DNA of 42,527 bases from Actinoplanes auranticolor (GTDB taxonomy: Bacteria; Actinomycetota; Actinomycetes; Mycobacteriales; Micromonosporaceae). Below the pieces are notes generated by a model. That model saw only the letters and a program-made list of their open reading frames with translations, had not been told where the DNA came from and searched no databases. Below, piece by piece: positions 8,635 through 15,794 of this stretch (position 1 is its first letter; each line of letters starts with the position of its first letter). The translations under genes were made by a program, and so were the position numbers. The stretch covers positions 1 through 42,527 of the forward strand of contig NZ_BOQL01000085.1 of the NCBI RefSeq assembly GCF_018332655.1. Direction: 5' to 3'.

Positions 8635-8686
8635 CGTAAGAGGATTGCAAGGTCTCTCGGCGCCCCGCATGGGTAGCGTCGCAGCC
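8635..8686 (+). promoter_or_regulatory. Leaderless promoter of the response regulator, with a CGTAAG box
   Basis: CGTAAG at 8635-8640 repeats the box found twice upstream of the GT2 gene. TAGCGT at 8674-8679 is followed by 7 nt and GTG 8687, the same geometry as other leaderless genes here. This suggests an internal promoter and autoregulation. The -35 region is not clear. Confidence 0.5.
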
Positions 8687-9388
8687 GTGAGCCACCGCGT
8701 ACTCGTCGTCGATGACGACCCGACCGTCAGCGACGTCGTTCGCCGCTACCTCGAGCAGGAAGGCTGCCAGGTCCGGCTCGTCGGCGACGGCCTTGCCGCC
8801 CTCGCCGCCGTGGAGACCGAGATGCCCGACATCGTGGTCCTCGATCTCATGATGCCCGGCATCGACGGCCTCGAGGTCTGCCGGCGCCTGCGCCGAGGGG
8901 CACCCGACCTACCTGTCGTGATGCTGACGGCGTTGGGCGAGGAGTCCGACCGGGTGCTGGGCCTCGAGGTCGGCGCCGATGACTACGTCACCAAGCCGTT
9001 CTCGCCCCGTGAGCTTGTGTTGCGCATCCGCTCGGTGCTGCGCCGGACGGTGGCACCTGTTCCTCCGGCCGCCTCGGCGACTGTCGTCGACGGCGACCTG
9101 ACCGCCGACACCGGGCGCAGGATCGCTCGCCTCGGTGGCGAGATCCTGCCGTTGACCACGCGGGAGTTCGACCTGCTGGAGTTCCTCATGCGTCATCCCG
9201 CTCGCGCCTGGTCGCGGGCCGAGCTGCTCGACAAGGTGTGGGGCTGGCAGTTCGGCGACCACTCGACGGTGACGGTCCACGTGCGGCGGCTGCGGGAGAA
9301 GATCGAGGCTGACCCGGCTTCTCCGCGGCGCATCCTCACCGCTTGGGGCGTCGGCTACCGCTACGAGAGGGTGTCCGGCGATGTCTGA
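8687..9388 (+). CDS. OmpR/PhoB-family response regulator
   Basis: The protein has 233 residues from GTG 8687. Receiver domain: acidic triad in VLVVDDDP, phospho-acceptor Asp in VVLDLMMPGIDG, switch Thr in VMLTALG and Lys in DDYVTKPFSPREL. The C-terminal winged helix (about 135-230) includes LTTREFDLLEFL and a recognition region near HVRRLREKIE, ending in WGVGYRYE. ATG 8669 and ATG 8498 are in-frame alternatives; the latter overlaps the previous stop and follows a strong gggaggg site, and would add a 63-residue Arg/Pro-rich extension. It is paired with the kinase by an 8-bp overlap and probably controls this cluster through the CGTAAG boxes (inference). Confidence 0.92.
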   Translation: MSHRVLVVDDDPTVSDVVRRYLEQEGCQVRLVGDGLAALAAVETEMPDIVVLDLMMPGIDGLEVCRRLRRGAPDLPVVMLTALGEESDRVLGLEVGADDYVTKPFSPRELVLRIRSVLRRTVAPVPPAASATVVDGDLTADTGRRIARLGGEILPLTTREFDLLEFLMRHPARAWSRAELLDKVWGWQFGDHSTVTVHVRRLREKIEADPASPRRILTAWGVGYRYERVSGDV

Positions 9389-10430
9389 TCTGGTCCTGAT
9401 CGGTGTCTACGCTCTCGGTGCCGGCGCTGTCGTCGGGGTGGTCGGTGAGGTGGCTCTGCGGCTGCTGCGGAAGCGGTCGATCATTCTGCACGTCTGCGTG
9501 CTGTTGACGATCACCGTCGCGTCTGTCGTCGCCGGCGTCGCCGCCGTTGCCCACGCCATGTTCCTTTCGGCGCATGACCTCCAGGTCGTCCTGATCACCG
9601 TGGGCGCCTCGGCCGCGGTCAGTCTGGGAGTGGGCGCCACCTTCGGGCACCGGCTCGCCACCGCCTCGGTGTGGGCCACCCAGGCCCGCGAACGGGAACG
9701 CCAGTTGGAAGCCGGCCGGCGCGACCTGGTGGCCTGGGTGTCGCACGACCTGCGCACCCCGCTCGCCGGTCTGCGGGCGATGGCCGAGGCTCTCGAGGAC
9801 AACATCGTCCAGGACCCGGCGACCGTGGCGGAGTATCACCGGCGGATCCGCATCGAGACGGACCGGATGGCCTATCTCGTGGACGACCTGTTCGAGCTGT
9901 CCCGGATCAACGCCGGCGCATTGCGGCTGGCGCTGTCCAGCGTGCCTCTCGGCGATGTGGTCTCGGATGCCATCGCCACCACCGCACCGCTCGCCGCTAT
10001 GCGGGGAGTGCGGATCCTCGCCCGTGAGTCCGGCTGGCCGATCGTGACGGCGGGCGAACCGGAGCTGAGCCGGGTGGTGGCCAACCTGCTGGTCAACTCG
10101 GTGCGCTACACCCCGCCCGACGGCACCGTGGTGGTCGACGCCGGGGCCGAGCGCGGCGAGGTCTGGCTGGCCGTGTCCGACACCTGCGGCGGCATCCCCG
10201 AGGCTGACCTGCCCCGGGTCTTCGACGTTGCTTTCCGCGGCGAGCGTTCCCGGACACCCCAGCCTCAGGACGGTGGTCCGGGCAACGCGGCGGCCGGCGG
10301 AGGTCTCGGCCTGGCCATCGTGCGAGGGCTGGTCGAGGCGCACGGTGGACATGTCGGCGTGCGCAACACCGATAACGGCTGTCGGTTCGAAGTACGGATA
10401 CCTGCGAGTAGCCTGGGCAGTCGGACCTAG
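9381..10430 (+). CDS. Sensor histidine kinase without a large extracellular domain
   Basis: The protein has 349 residues. Three hydrophobic segments (about 3-26, 33-62 and 66-88) are joined by very short loops, so the signal is probably sensed in the membrane or through a partner. A short linker leads to the H-box WVSHDLRTPLAG (His near 121). The ATPase domain has the N-box NLLVNSVRYTP, a G1 box DTCGGIP and a G2 box GGGLGLAIV. G1 has Cys where Gly is usual, which is odd but not necessarily inactivating. It overlaps the response regulator, and the metallopeptidase gene starts 14 bp after its stop. Confidence 0.92.
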   Translation: MSDLVLIGVYALGAGAVVGVVGEVALRLLRKRSIILHVCVLLTITVASVVAGVAAVAHAMFLSAHDLQVVLITVGASAAVSLGVGATFGHRLATASVWATQARERERQLEAGRRDLVAWVSHDLRTPLAGLRAMAEALEDNIVQDPATVAEYHRRIRIETDRMAYLVDDLFELSRINAGALRLALSSVPLGDVVSDAIATTAPLAAMRGVRILARESGWPIVTAGEPELSRVVANLLVNSVRYTPPDGTVVVDAGAERGEVWLAVSDTCGGIPEADLPRVFDVAFRGERSRTPQPQDGGPGNAAAGGGLGLAIVRGLVEAHGGHVGVRNTDNGCRFEVRIPASSLGSRT

Positions 10431-10444
10431 ACCGGGGGGAACAG

Positions 10445-10963
10445 GTGAGCCGGCTGCGTCGGCGCTGCGAGCGCCGCCTCGAGAACATTTCCATTCCGAA
10501 TCCGTTCGATCTGGACATTTTCTGCGCGGTGATGGCCGCTCATCGGGGACGCACGCTCTCCCTGCGGCCGATGCCGGGGCTCAGCGCGGGCGCACCGTGC
10601 GGGTTGTGGATCTCCGTCCAGAGCGCGGACTACGTGTTCTACGACCCCGAGACGTCGCGACTGCACGCCGAGCACATTGTTTTGCATGAGTTGAGTCACA
10701 TGCTCAGCGGCCACACCACCGGCATCAACGCCGGCCGCGACGGTGGCAGCAGCGTGGCTGGTGGCATCGGCCGGCTGGTGCCCGACCTCGACCCTCGGAC
10801 GATCGACACCATCCTCGGCCGCACCAGCTACACCACCGCCCAGGAGCGCGAGGCCGAGATGCTGGCTTCGCTGATCCGGGCCCGCTCAGCCCTCGGCGCG
10901 GCAGCTGGCCCCCGGCCCCGGGACACGCTGGGCCGGGTCGCCGACGTCCTGAATCCCTCTTGA
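10445..10963 (+). CDS. ImmA/IrrE-type zinc metallopeptidase
   Basis: Soluble protein of 172 residues. IVLHELSHMLSGH contains the HExxH zinc site, and a later acidic residue in EREAEMLASLI is a candidate third ligand. The fold and size match ImmA/IrrE proteases, which cleave partner repressors, or the protease partners of DUF6545 proteins. GTG 10445 follows ggggggaacag. Its stop overlaps the TTG start of the membrane protein by 4 bp. A possible target is the EspR-like regulator encoded 1.3 kb away on the other strand. That link is inference from neighbourhood and family habit, not from a cleavage motif. Confidence 0.8.
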   Translation: MSRLRRRCERRLENISIPNPFDLDIFCAVMAAHRGRTLSLRPMPGLSAGAPCGLWISVQSADYVFYDPETSRLHAEHIVLHELSHMLSGHTTGINAGRDGGSSVAGGIGRLVPDLDPRTIDTILGRTSYTTAQEREAEMLASLIRARSALGAAAGPRPRDTLGRVADVLNPS

Positions 10964-12120
10964 ACGGCGCCCTCACCGGCATCGTCCTCACGCTGCTGTG
11001 GGGCACGGTCGTGGCGCGCCTGCCCACTCTCTGGCGCGACGCTCAGCAACGAGCCGTATGGGCGACGCTGTTGTCGCTGTCCCTGGCGAAAACGGTGGCG
11101 ACGTCCGGAGTCAGCGAGACGATCGACGAGTGGGTCCCGCAATCGCAGATCATTCCCCACGTGCTCGCCGTGGCCAGTGCGTTCTTTCTGCTGCGCTTCG
11201 TCTCCCTGATCACCGACTACGACACGAAGCACCGGCACGCGGCCCACTATCAGCTCCTGGTCGCCGCCTCGGTCCTTGCCGGGCTGATGATCCTGACCAT
11301 CGTGACGCCCGGCGGCATCAGGACCACGGCCGCCGAGGTGGCGAGTACGGCCATACCACCGACAGCAGCGGCCTACTGGGTGGTACTCAACGGATACCTG
11401 GGCACAGTCCTCGCCATCACCACGGCGTTGTTCTGGCGCACCGGCCGCTCGGCCCCGGCCGGCCCGCTGCGCAACGGACTGCGTGCGATGGCGACCGGCA
11501 CCTCCCTCGTCGTCCTGTACGCGGTGCTGAAAACCGCGGCGATCCTCGCGCACGCCTTCGGTGTGGCGATGCCGGTCGAGCGGGCCGAGCCGGCGGCCAA
11601 CGCCCTGCGCACCATCGGGATCATCATCTGCCTCGTCGGCGTGTCCGTGCCCGCCAGCGGCAAACTGCGCTCCGTCGTCTACGCCTACCGCTCGCTCTGG
11701 GCGTTACGTCCACTGTGGGGTGTGATGCGCCGGACGTTCCCCGACGTCATTCTCTTCCCCCGGCGGCGGGCGCTGGTCGAACTGGCCGGGGTGGATGAGG
11801 TCCAGTTGCGGCTCTACCGCCGGGTGATCGAGATCCGGGACGGCATGCTCACTCTGCGGGATTACCTGCCGGCGGGTGCGCTCGCCGAGGCACGGGAGTA
11901 CGTCGGCGACGACCCGGCCCTGGTCGAGGCCTGCGGCATCGCCCTGGCATTGCGACGGCATCGCTGCGGTGCGGCGCCGACTGAGAACGGGGACCGCTGG
12001 GCGGACATCGGCGGCGAACTCGCCGACGAGGTGGCCTGGCTCAGCGCCGTCAGCGCCGCCTTCCGCCGCGACGAACCGGCAGCCTTCGCCGCCCGCCGAA
12101 CCGAAACCGCAGCCCTCTGA
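10960..12120 (+). CDS. DUF6545 / MAB_1171c-like seven-helix membrane protein
   Basis: The protein has 386 residues. About seven hydrophobic segments span residues 1-245. They are followed by a cytosolic domain beginning LWALRPLWGVMRRTFPDV and containing RLYRRVIEIRDG, which I recognise as the DUF6545 signature. Automated annotation often calls such proteins putative transporters, but no transport activity is known to me. The start is TTG 10960 in a TTGA overlap with the metallopeptidase stop. The constant pairing with a metallopeptidase and an XRE-type regulator in actinobacteria suggests a membrane sensor that controls proteolysis of the regulator (hypothesis). Confidence 0.8.
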   Translation: MNGALTGIVLTLLWGTVVARLPTLWRDAQQRAVWATLLSLSLAKTVATSGVSETIDEWVPQSQIIPHVLAVASAFFLLRFVSLITDYDTKHRHAAHYQLLVAASVLAGLMILTIVTPGGIRTTAAEVASTAIPPTAAAYWVVLNGYLGTVLAITTALFWRTGRSAPAGPLRNGLRAMATGTSLVVLYAVLKTAAILAHAFGVAMPVERAEPAANALRTIGIIICLVGVSVPASGKLRSVVYAYRSLWALRPLWGVMRRTFPDVILFPRRRALVELAGVDEVQLRLYRRVIEIRDGMLTLRDYLPAGALAEAREYVGDDPALVEACGIALALRRHRCGAAPTENGDRWADIGGELADEVAWLSAVSAAFRRDEPAAFAARRTETAAL

Positions 12121-12261
12121 AACTCGAACCGCAAACCAGGAGTAGGCCGCGCACGGAACCGGGCGGTCAGGTGCGTGGAGGGAACGGTAGTCGAGGCGCC
12201 GGGACTAGGCGGTCCACACATGCGGTCCTCTGACAACCGGAACCCCCGGCGACAACTCCGA

Positions 12262-12296
12262 CAAGCAGGCCTGCAGCCCCTCAGGCCTCAGGCTTG
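12262..12296. terminator. Hairpin between convergent DUF6545 and regulator genes
   Basis: Arms AGGCCTG (12267-12273) and CAGGCCT (12282-12288) are extended by CAAGC/GCTTG across a 3-nt bulge. The hairpin overlaps the last codons of the minus-strand regulator. No T-tract is present. The rest of 12121-12280 shows nothing else. Confidence 0.5.
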
Positions 12297-12700
12297 CCTC
12301 GGTCGCGTTCCAGCTCCCACACCTTCCGGACCAGCTCGCCGATCGTGTCGCGGCTGCTCGGCGACACGTCAGCCGCCCGCAGTGCGATCTCTTTCACCTT
12401 GGCGTCGCGCAGCGTGCCGAGCAGGGCCAGCTGACTGTCGATCTTCCTGGCCTCGTCATCGTCCAGGAAGTACGCGACCGGGACGCCGAAGAAAGTGGCC
12501 AAACCCTTCAGGTGCTGCACCGTCGGATTGGTGCGGCGGCCGGTGCGCAGCTGCCAGATGTACGTGTGGGAGATCTGGATGCCCTGCTGCGCCCGGATGG
12601 CCTCGGCCACCGCCATGTAACTGATCTCACCCTGGCCGGCGGACCGGACCTGGGTGAAGAGGCGGTCCAGTTTTTCGGCGATGGAGAACTCGCTGGGCAC
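12281..12700 (-). CDS. EspR-like XRE-family DNA-binding regulator
   Basis: The protein has 139 residues from GTG 12700, which follows a strong gaggggag site. ATG 12779 in frame would add 26 residues, but TATGAT (12745-12740, minus) is a good -10 inside that stretch. An N-terminal helix (AEKLDRLF) is followed by a helix-turn-helix region including ISHTYIWQLRTGRRTNP, then LATFFGVPVAYFLDDDEA and a C-terminal helical domain. Order, spacing and length match mycobacterial EspR (Rv3849), a nucleoid-associated regulator that dimerises through its C-terminus. The gene is divergent from a P450 across a palindrome-rich 207-bp region, so it probably controls the P450 and itself. Confidence 0.88.
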   Translation of the reverse strand: MPSEFSIAEKLDRLFTQVRSAGQGEISYMAVAEAIRAQQGIQISHTYIWQLRTGRRTNPTVQHLKGLATFFGVPVAYFLDDDEARKIDSQLALLGTLRDAKVKEIALRAADVSPSSRDTIGELVRKVWELERDRGKPEA

Positions 12701-12907
12701 CGCACTCCCCTCGTCGCCGGGCCAAGATGGGACATGCGGATCATACCGACGAAAACCGGTCGCTGCATCGACGCCCATGAGCAGCCTAGGCTGCACATCC
12801 CCCGATGTAGGGGCGTCGCTGAACGACCGTAAACTCAGATTGATGACGCTCGGGCCGAGCGTAAACGATGCACCCCGCCCGCTCAAGCCACCGGTATCCT
12901 TTTCACC
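12701..12907. promoter_or_regulatory. Regulator/P450 divergent control region with repeats and palindromes
   Basis: GCAGCCTAGGCTGC (12781-12794) is a perfect palindrome. ACGCTCGG-G-CCGAGCGT (12846-12862) is another. CGTAAAC occurs at 12828-12834 and 12860-12866, 32 bp apart (about three helical turns). TATCCT (12895-12900) lies 7 nt before GTG 12908, so the P450 is probably leaderless, which puts the CGTAAAC copies near -80 and -48, activator-like positions. TATGAT (12745-12740) serves the regulator gene. Confidence 0.6.
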
Positions 12908-14119
12908 GTGACGGACATTGTGGAGAGTCCAGAAGTATCGATGTTGTTGGATGAGCTGACCCGCCTGACCGGCCGCGAGGATCCGTACCCCCGCTATCAG
13001 CGACTCCGCGAGATCTCCCCCGTCGTCCGCGCCGACGACGGCGCGCTCGTCGTCACCCGGCACGCCGACTGCGTCGCGGTCACCCGGCACCCGCAGCTCG
13101 GGCACATGCCGTCACACATGCTGGAGTTCGTGCGCGCCGACTGGGCCGACCACCCCGCGCTGCACCAGCTCTTCACCAGCATCCTGGCGATCAACCCGCC
13201 GGACCACACCCGGCTGCGCCGGCTGGTCAGTTCCTCCTTCACCGCCCGCCGGGTCCAGGCGCTGCAGCCGCGGATCTCCGAGATGGTCGAGGATCTTCTG
13301 GTACGCATGAACGGCGACGTCGACTTCATCGCGGCGTTCGCGTTCCCGCTCCCCGTCAACGTCATCGGCGAGCTGCTCGGCATCCCCGAAGAGGACCGCG
13401 CGCAGTTCCAGGGGCTGGTCCGGGACTGGACCCAGGTGCTCGAGGTGATCACCCCGGAGGTGCTGGCCACCGCGGATCCGGCGGCGGCCACCATTCGGGC
13501 GTATCTCGCCGGCCTGGCTGCGGAGCGCCGCCGCAAGCCGGGCGACGACCTGATCAGTGCGCTGGTGGCAGCCGAGGAGGACGGCGAAAAACTCACCGAG
13601 GACGAGCTGCTCACGATGGCGGCGCTGCTGTTCGCGGCCGGCTTCGAGACCACCACCAACCTGCTGGCGAACAGCGTCGTCGCCCTGCTGCACCACCCCG
13701 ACCAGCTGGAATCGCTGCGCCGGGAGCCCGGACTGGCGGCTTCGGCGGTCGAGGAGCTGCTGCGCTTCGACGCCCCGGTCCAGCTGCTCAGCCGGGTGGC
13801 GTGGGACGACGTGGAGATCGCAGGCGTGCCGGTGTCGGGCGGCGAACGGATCGTGGCCTACCTGGGGGCGGGCAACCGCGACCCGGAACGCTTCACCGAA
13901 CCGGACCGGCTCGACCTCACCCGCGCGGACAACGCACCCCTGTCCTTCGGCGGCGGCATCCACTACTGCTTCGGCGCGCCGCTGGCCCGCCTCGAAGCGC
14001 AGATCGCCATCCCGGCGCTGCTCACCCGCTTCCCGAATCTCGCCCTCACCGGCAACCCGGGCCGCCGCGACAGCCTGGCGATCCGCGGCTACACCAGCCT
14101 GCCGATCTCCGTCGGCTGA
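12908..14119 (+). CDS. Cytochrome P450 (bacterial class I)
   Basis: The protein has 403 residues, typical of soluble bacterial P450s. The I-helix oxygen-activation motif is AAGFETTTN near 247, the K-helix ExxR is EELLR, and the heme-binding loop is FGGGIHYCFGAPLAR with the axial Cys. No ferredoxin or reductase gene lies nearby, so redox partners must come from elsewhere. There are no biosynthetic genes beside it that fix a substrate. The start GTG 12908 is supported by the leaderless -10 spacing. Control by the divergent EspR-like regulator is likely. Confidence 0.93.
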   Translation: MTDIVESPEVSMLLDELTRLTGREDPYPRYQRLREISPVVRADDGALVVTRHADCVAVTRHPQLGHMPSHMLEFVRADWADHPALHQLFTSILAINPPDHTRLRRLVSSSFTARRVQALQPRISEMVEDLLVRMNGDVDFIAAFAFPLPVNVIGELLGIPEEDRAQFQGLVRDWTQVLEVITPEVLATADPAAATIRAYLAGLAAERRRKPGDDLISALVAAEEDGEKLTEDELLTMAALLFAAGFETTTNLLANSVVALLHHPDQLESLRREPGLAASAVEELLRFDAPVQLLSRVAWDDVEIAGVPVSGGERIVAYLGAGNRDPERFTEPDRLDLTRADNAPLSFGGGIHYCFGAPLARLEAQIAIPALLTRFPNLALTGNPGRRDSLAIRGYTSLPISVG

Positions 14120-14299
14120 GAGCGGCGTCGGCCGCCTGATCAGGTACGCGCGGACGGACGCCGCCCCGCCGAGCGCAACGGGGTCTCGGAGGACCCTGGG
14201 CCGGGCCATGGTGAAGGCGGACGGACATCGGCTGGGCGAGCGAGACGGCCGATCCCGTCATATCGCTGGCTTCTCCCGGCCGAGCCCGAAAACAGCTGG

Positions 14300-14650
14300 G
14301 CAGGCGTGAAGGCGACTGGGCGGTCGGCCCGGGGTGGCGTGTAGGTGGTCGGGCGGCCGACTCGGGCCCGAAGAAAAGGAAGCGGCGGCCAGCCCAAGGT
14401 TAGGCGGCCCGGACGGGCGCGAAGCGGGCCGGGCCAGACCCGGACGGGCCGGACCGGGGCCGAACCGGGAAGAGCCGGGCCGTGCTCGGCTAGGCCACAG
14501 AGGCCGGACCCGGACAAGCCGGGCTGAACCGAGCCGCACAAGCCGACCGAACTGGATCGCGTAGCAGGAGCCCGGCTGGACTGGATCGGGTGCACGAGCC
14601 GGGCCGGGGCGGATCGGGACGACCCGGACCAGCGTCCGGAAGCCGCTCAC
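14300..14650. other. GC-rich low-complexity stretch in a 1-kb region without convincing genes
   Basis: From about 14300 to 14650 the sequence is built from short irregular repeats of gccgggc, cggaccgg and ccggacccgg type. Several frames are open on both strands, but the products are Pro/Arg/Gly-rich repeats and none has a normal start context, so I read it as non-coding. The flanks 14120-14300 and 14650-14870 show no gene, RNA or clear terminator. The whole gap between the P450 and def is 14120-15142. Confidence 0.6.
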
Positions 14651-14870
14651 CCGCAGAAGGCACGCGGAGCGTCCACACCGGCTTTAGCACAACACCGGCA
14701 CTGAACACAACGGCCGGCCCACGGCCATGATCACTCCGCCGGCACCCGGCCACGACCCCCGAAGGGCCGGAAATAGGAGCGCCGCTGCGAATTCCACGGG
14801 GGAAGAACTCGCAACGGCGTCGTAGGAAAGAGTATCGACCGCGGCGGTTATTGTCCATCCGTACCGTCGA

Positions 14871-15074
14871 TCATCGCCGAATGGCCGAATCTCCGATGGC
14901 CCACTCTCCGGTCAGCAGGACCGGGTCGGCGGAAGCGGCGGCCCGCCGGGCCGTCGCGACGGCCGCGGCCTCCGGTCGGCGGACGCCGGCCCGCCGCCCG
15001 GACCACACCCGCCCCGGCTCGGCCGATTCCGGCGGATCGACGCGCATGATCAGCGGCCGGATCAGCCGCTTCAC
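14871..15074 (-). CDS. Possible small basic protein
   Basis: A 67-residue reading frame from GTG 15074 begins VKRLIRPLIMRVD and is rich in Ala and Arg. Third positions are nearly all G or C in its first half, which is the main argument for coding. There is no recognisable domain and no good ribosome-binding site, and an overlapping plus-strand frame (14851-15093) is also open. It may be chance in GC-rich DNA. Confidence 0.2.
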   Translation of the reverse strand: MKRLIRPLIMRVDPPESAEPGRVWSGRRAGVRRPEAAAVATARRAAASADPVLLTGEWAIGDSAIRR

Positions 15075-15142
15075 CAGCGATCTACCAGCATGAATGCGCC
15101 GCGACCGCGGAGCAGGACGGTGGGCCGACAACGGCTACCGGG

Positions 15143-15679
15143 CTACTCGGTGACCCCCACGCTCGGCGCCTCCGCACTCTCCGCGAGCAGCCGCTTACGC
15201 TTCTTTCCCGGCAGCCGGTCGACGTAGAGCAGGCCGTCGAGGTGATCGGTCTCGTGCTGCAGGCAGCGGGCCAGCAACCCGGTCCCGTCGATGCGCACCG
15301 GCCGGCCGGTCATGTCGACGCCCGTCACGTAGGCGGTGGCGGGCCGGCCGACGTCCGCGCGGACGCCCGGCACCGACAGGCAGCCTTCGCTGTCGATCTC
15401 CAGGTCGCGGGCGTCGGGCACGTGCAGGACCGGGTTGACCACGTGGGCCACCACGTTCGTGCCGGTCGCGTCGGGGCAGTCGACGACGAAGATGCGGGCG
15501 TCGACACCGATCTGGTTCGCCGCCAGGCCCACCCCTTCGGCCGCGGCCATCGAGGCGAACATGTCGGCGACGAGCTGCTGCAGCTCCTCGTCGAACACGG
15601 TCACGTCGGCGCATCGCCGATGCAGGACGGGGTTCCCGTAGCGGGTGATGGGTCGTGGGGTTCCGGCACGCGTCTGCAC
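15143..15679 (-). CDS. def: Peptide deformylase
   Basis: The protein has 178 residues and removes the N-formyl group from new proteins. All three family motifs are present: GVGLAANQIG (motif I, with Asn where Pro is commoner), EGCLSVPG (motif II, metal-binding Cys) and QHETDHLDG (motif III, HExxH). The protein ends in a basic tail. GTG 15679 is preceded by TAAAAT (15691-15686) with a 6-nt spacer, so it is probably leaderless. There is no fmt gene beside it, so this may be one of several deformylases, as is usual in actinomycetes. Confidence 0.95.
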   Translation of the reverse strand: MQTRAGTPRPITRYGNPVLHRRCADVTVFDEELQQLVADMFASMAAAEGVGLAANQIGVDARIFVVDCPDATGTNVVAHVVNPVLHVPDARDLEIDSEGCLSVPGVRADVGRPATAYVTGVDMTGRPVRIDGTGLLARCLQHETDHLDGLLYVDRLPGKKRKRLLAESAEAPSVGVTE

Positions 15680-15728
15680 GGCTCGATTTTATGACGGCCC
15701 CGCACAGGCGGACGTCCGCTTGCGCGAG

Positions 15729-15790
15729 GGACCGCCCGCGCCGGGGGTGGGGTACCGGAGGCGCGGGCGGTCCCGGTCCACGAGGACCGG
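15729..15790 (-). terminator. Tandem hairpins after the M48 peptidase gene
   Basis: A perfect 14-bp stem (15729-15742 with 15760-15773) lies next to a 7-bp stem with a 4-nt loop (CCGGTCC at 15773-15779, GGACCGG at 15784-15790). The two share one base and so may alternate. They lie just past the stop of the minus-strand M48 gene and upstream of def. Confidence 0.7.
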
Positions 15791-15794
15791 CGGG

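Noticed and set aside
10445..12700. Classical toxin-antitoxin pair
   Set aside because: The peptidase is adjacent to a membrane protein, not directly to the regulator, and no small toxin is visible. A proteolytic signalling module fits better.
14258..14650. Pro/Arg-rich minus-strand frame in the P450-def gap
   Set aside because: The sequence is simple repeat DNA, open in several frames at once, without codon bias or a start site.
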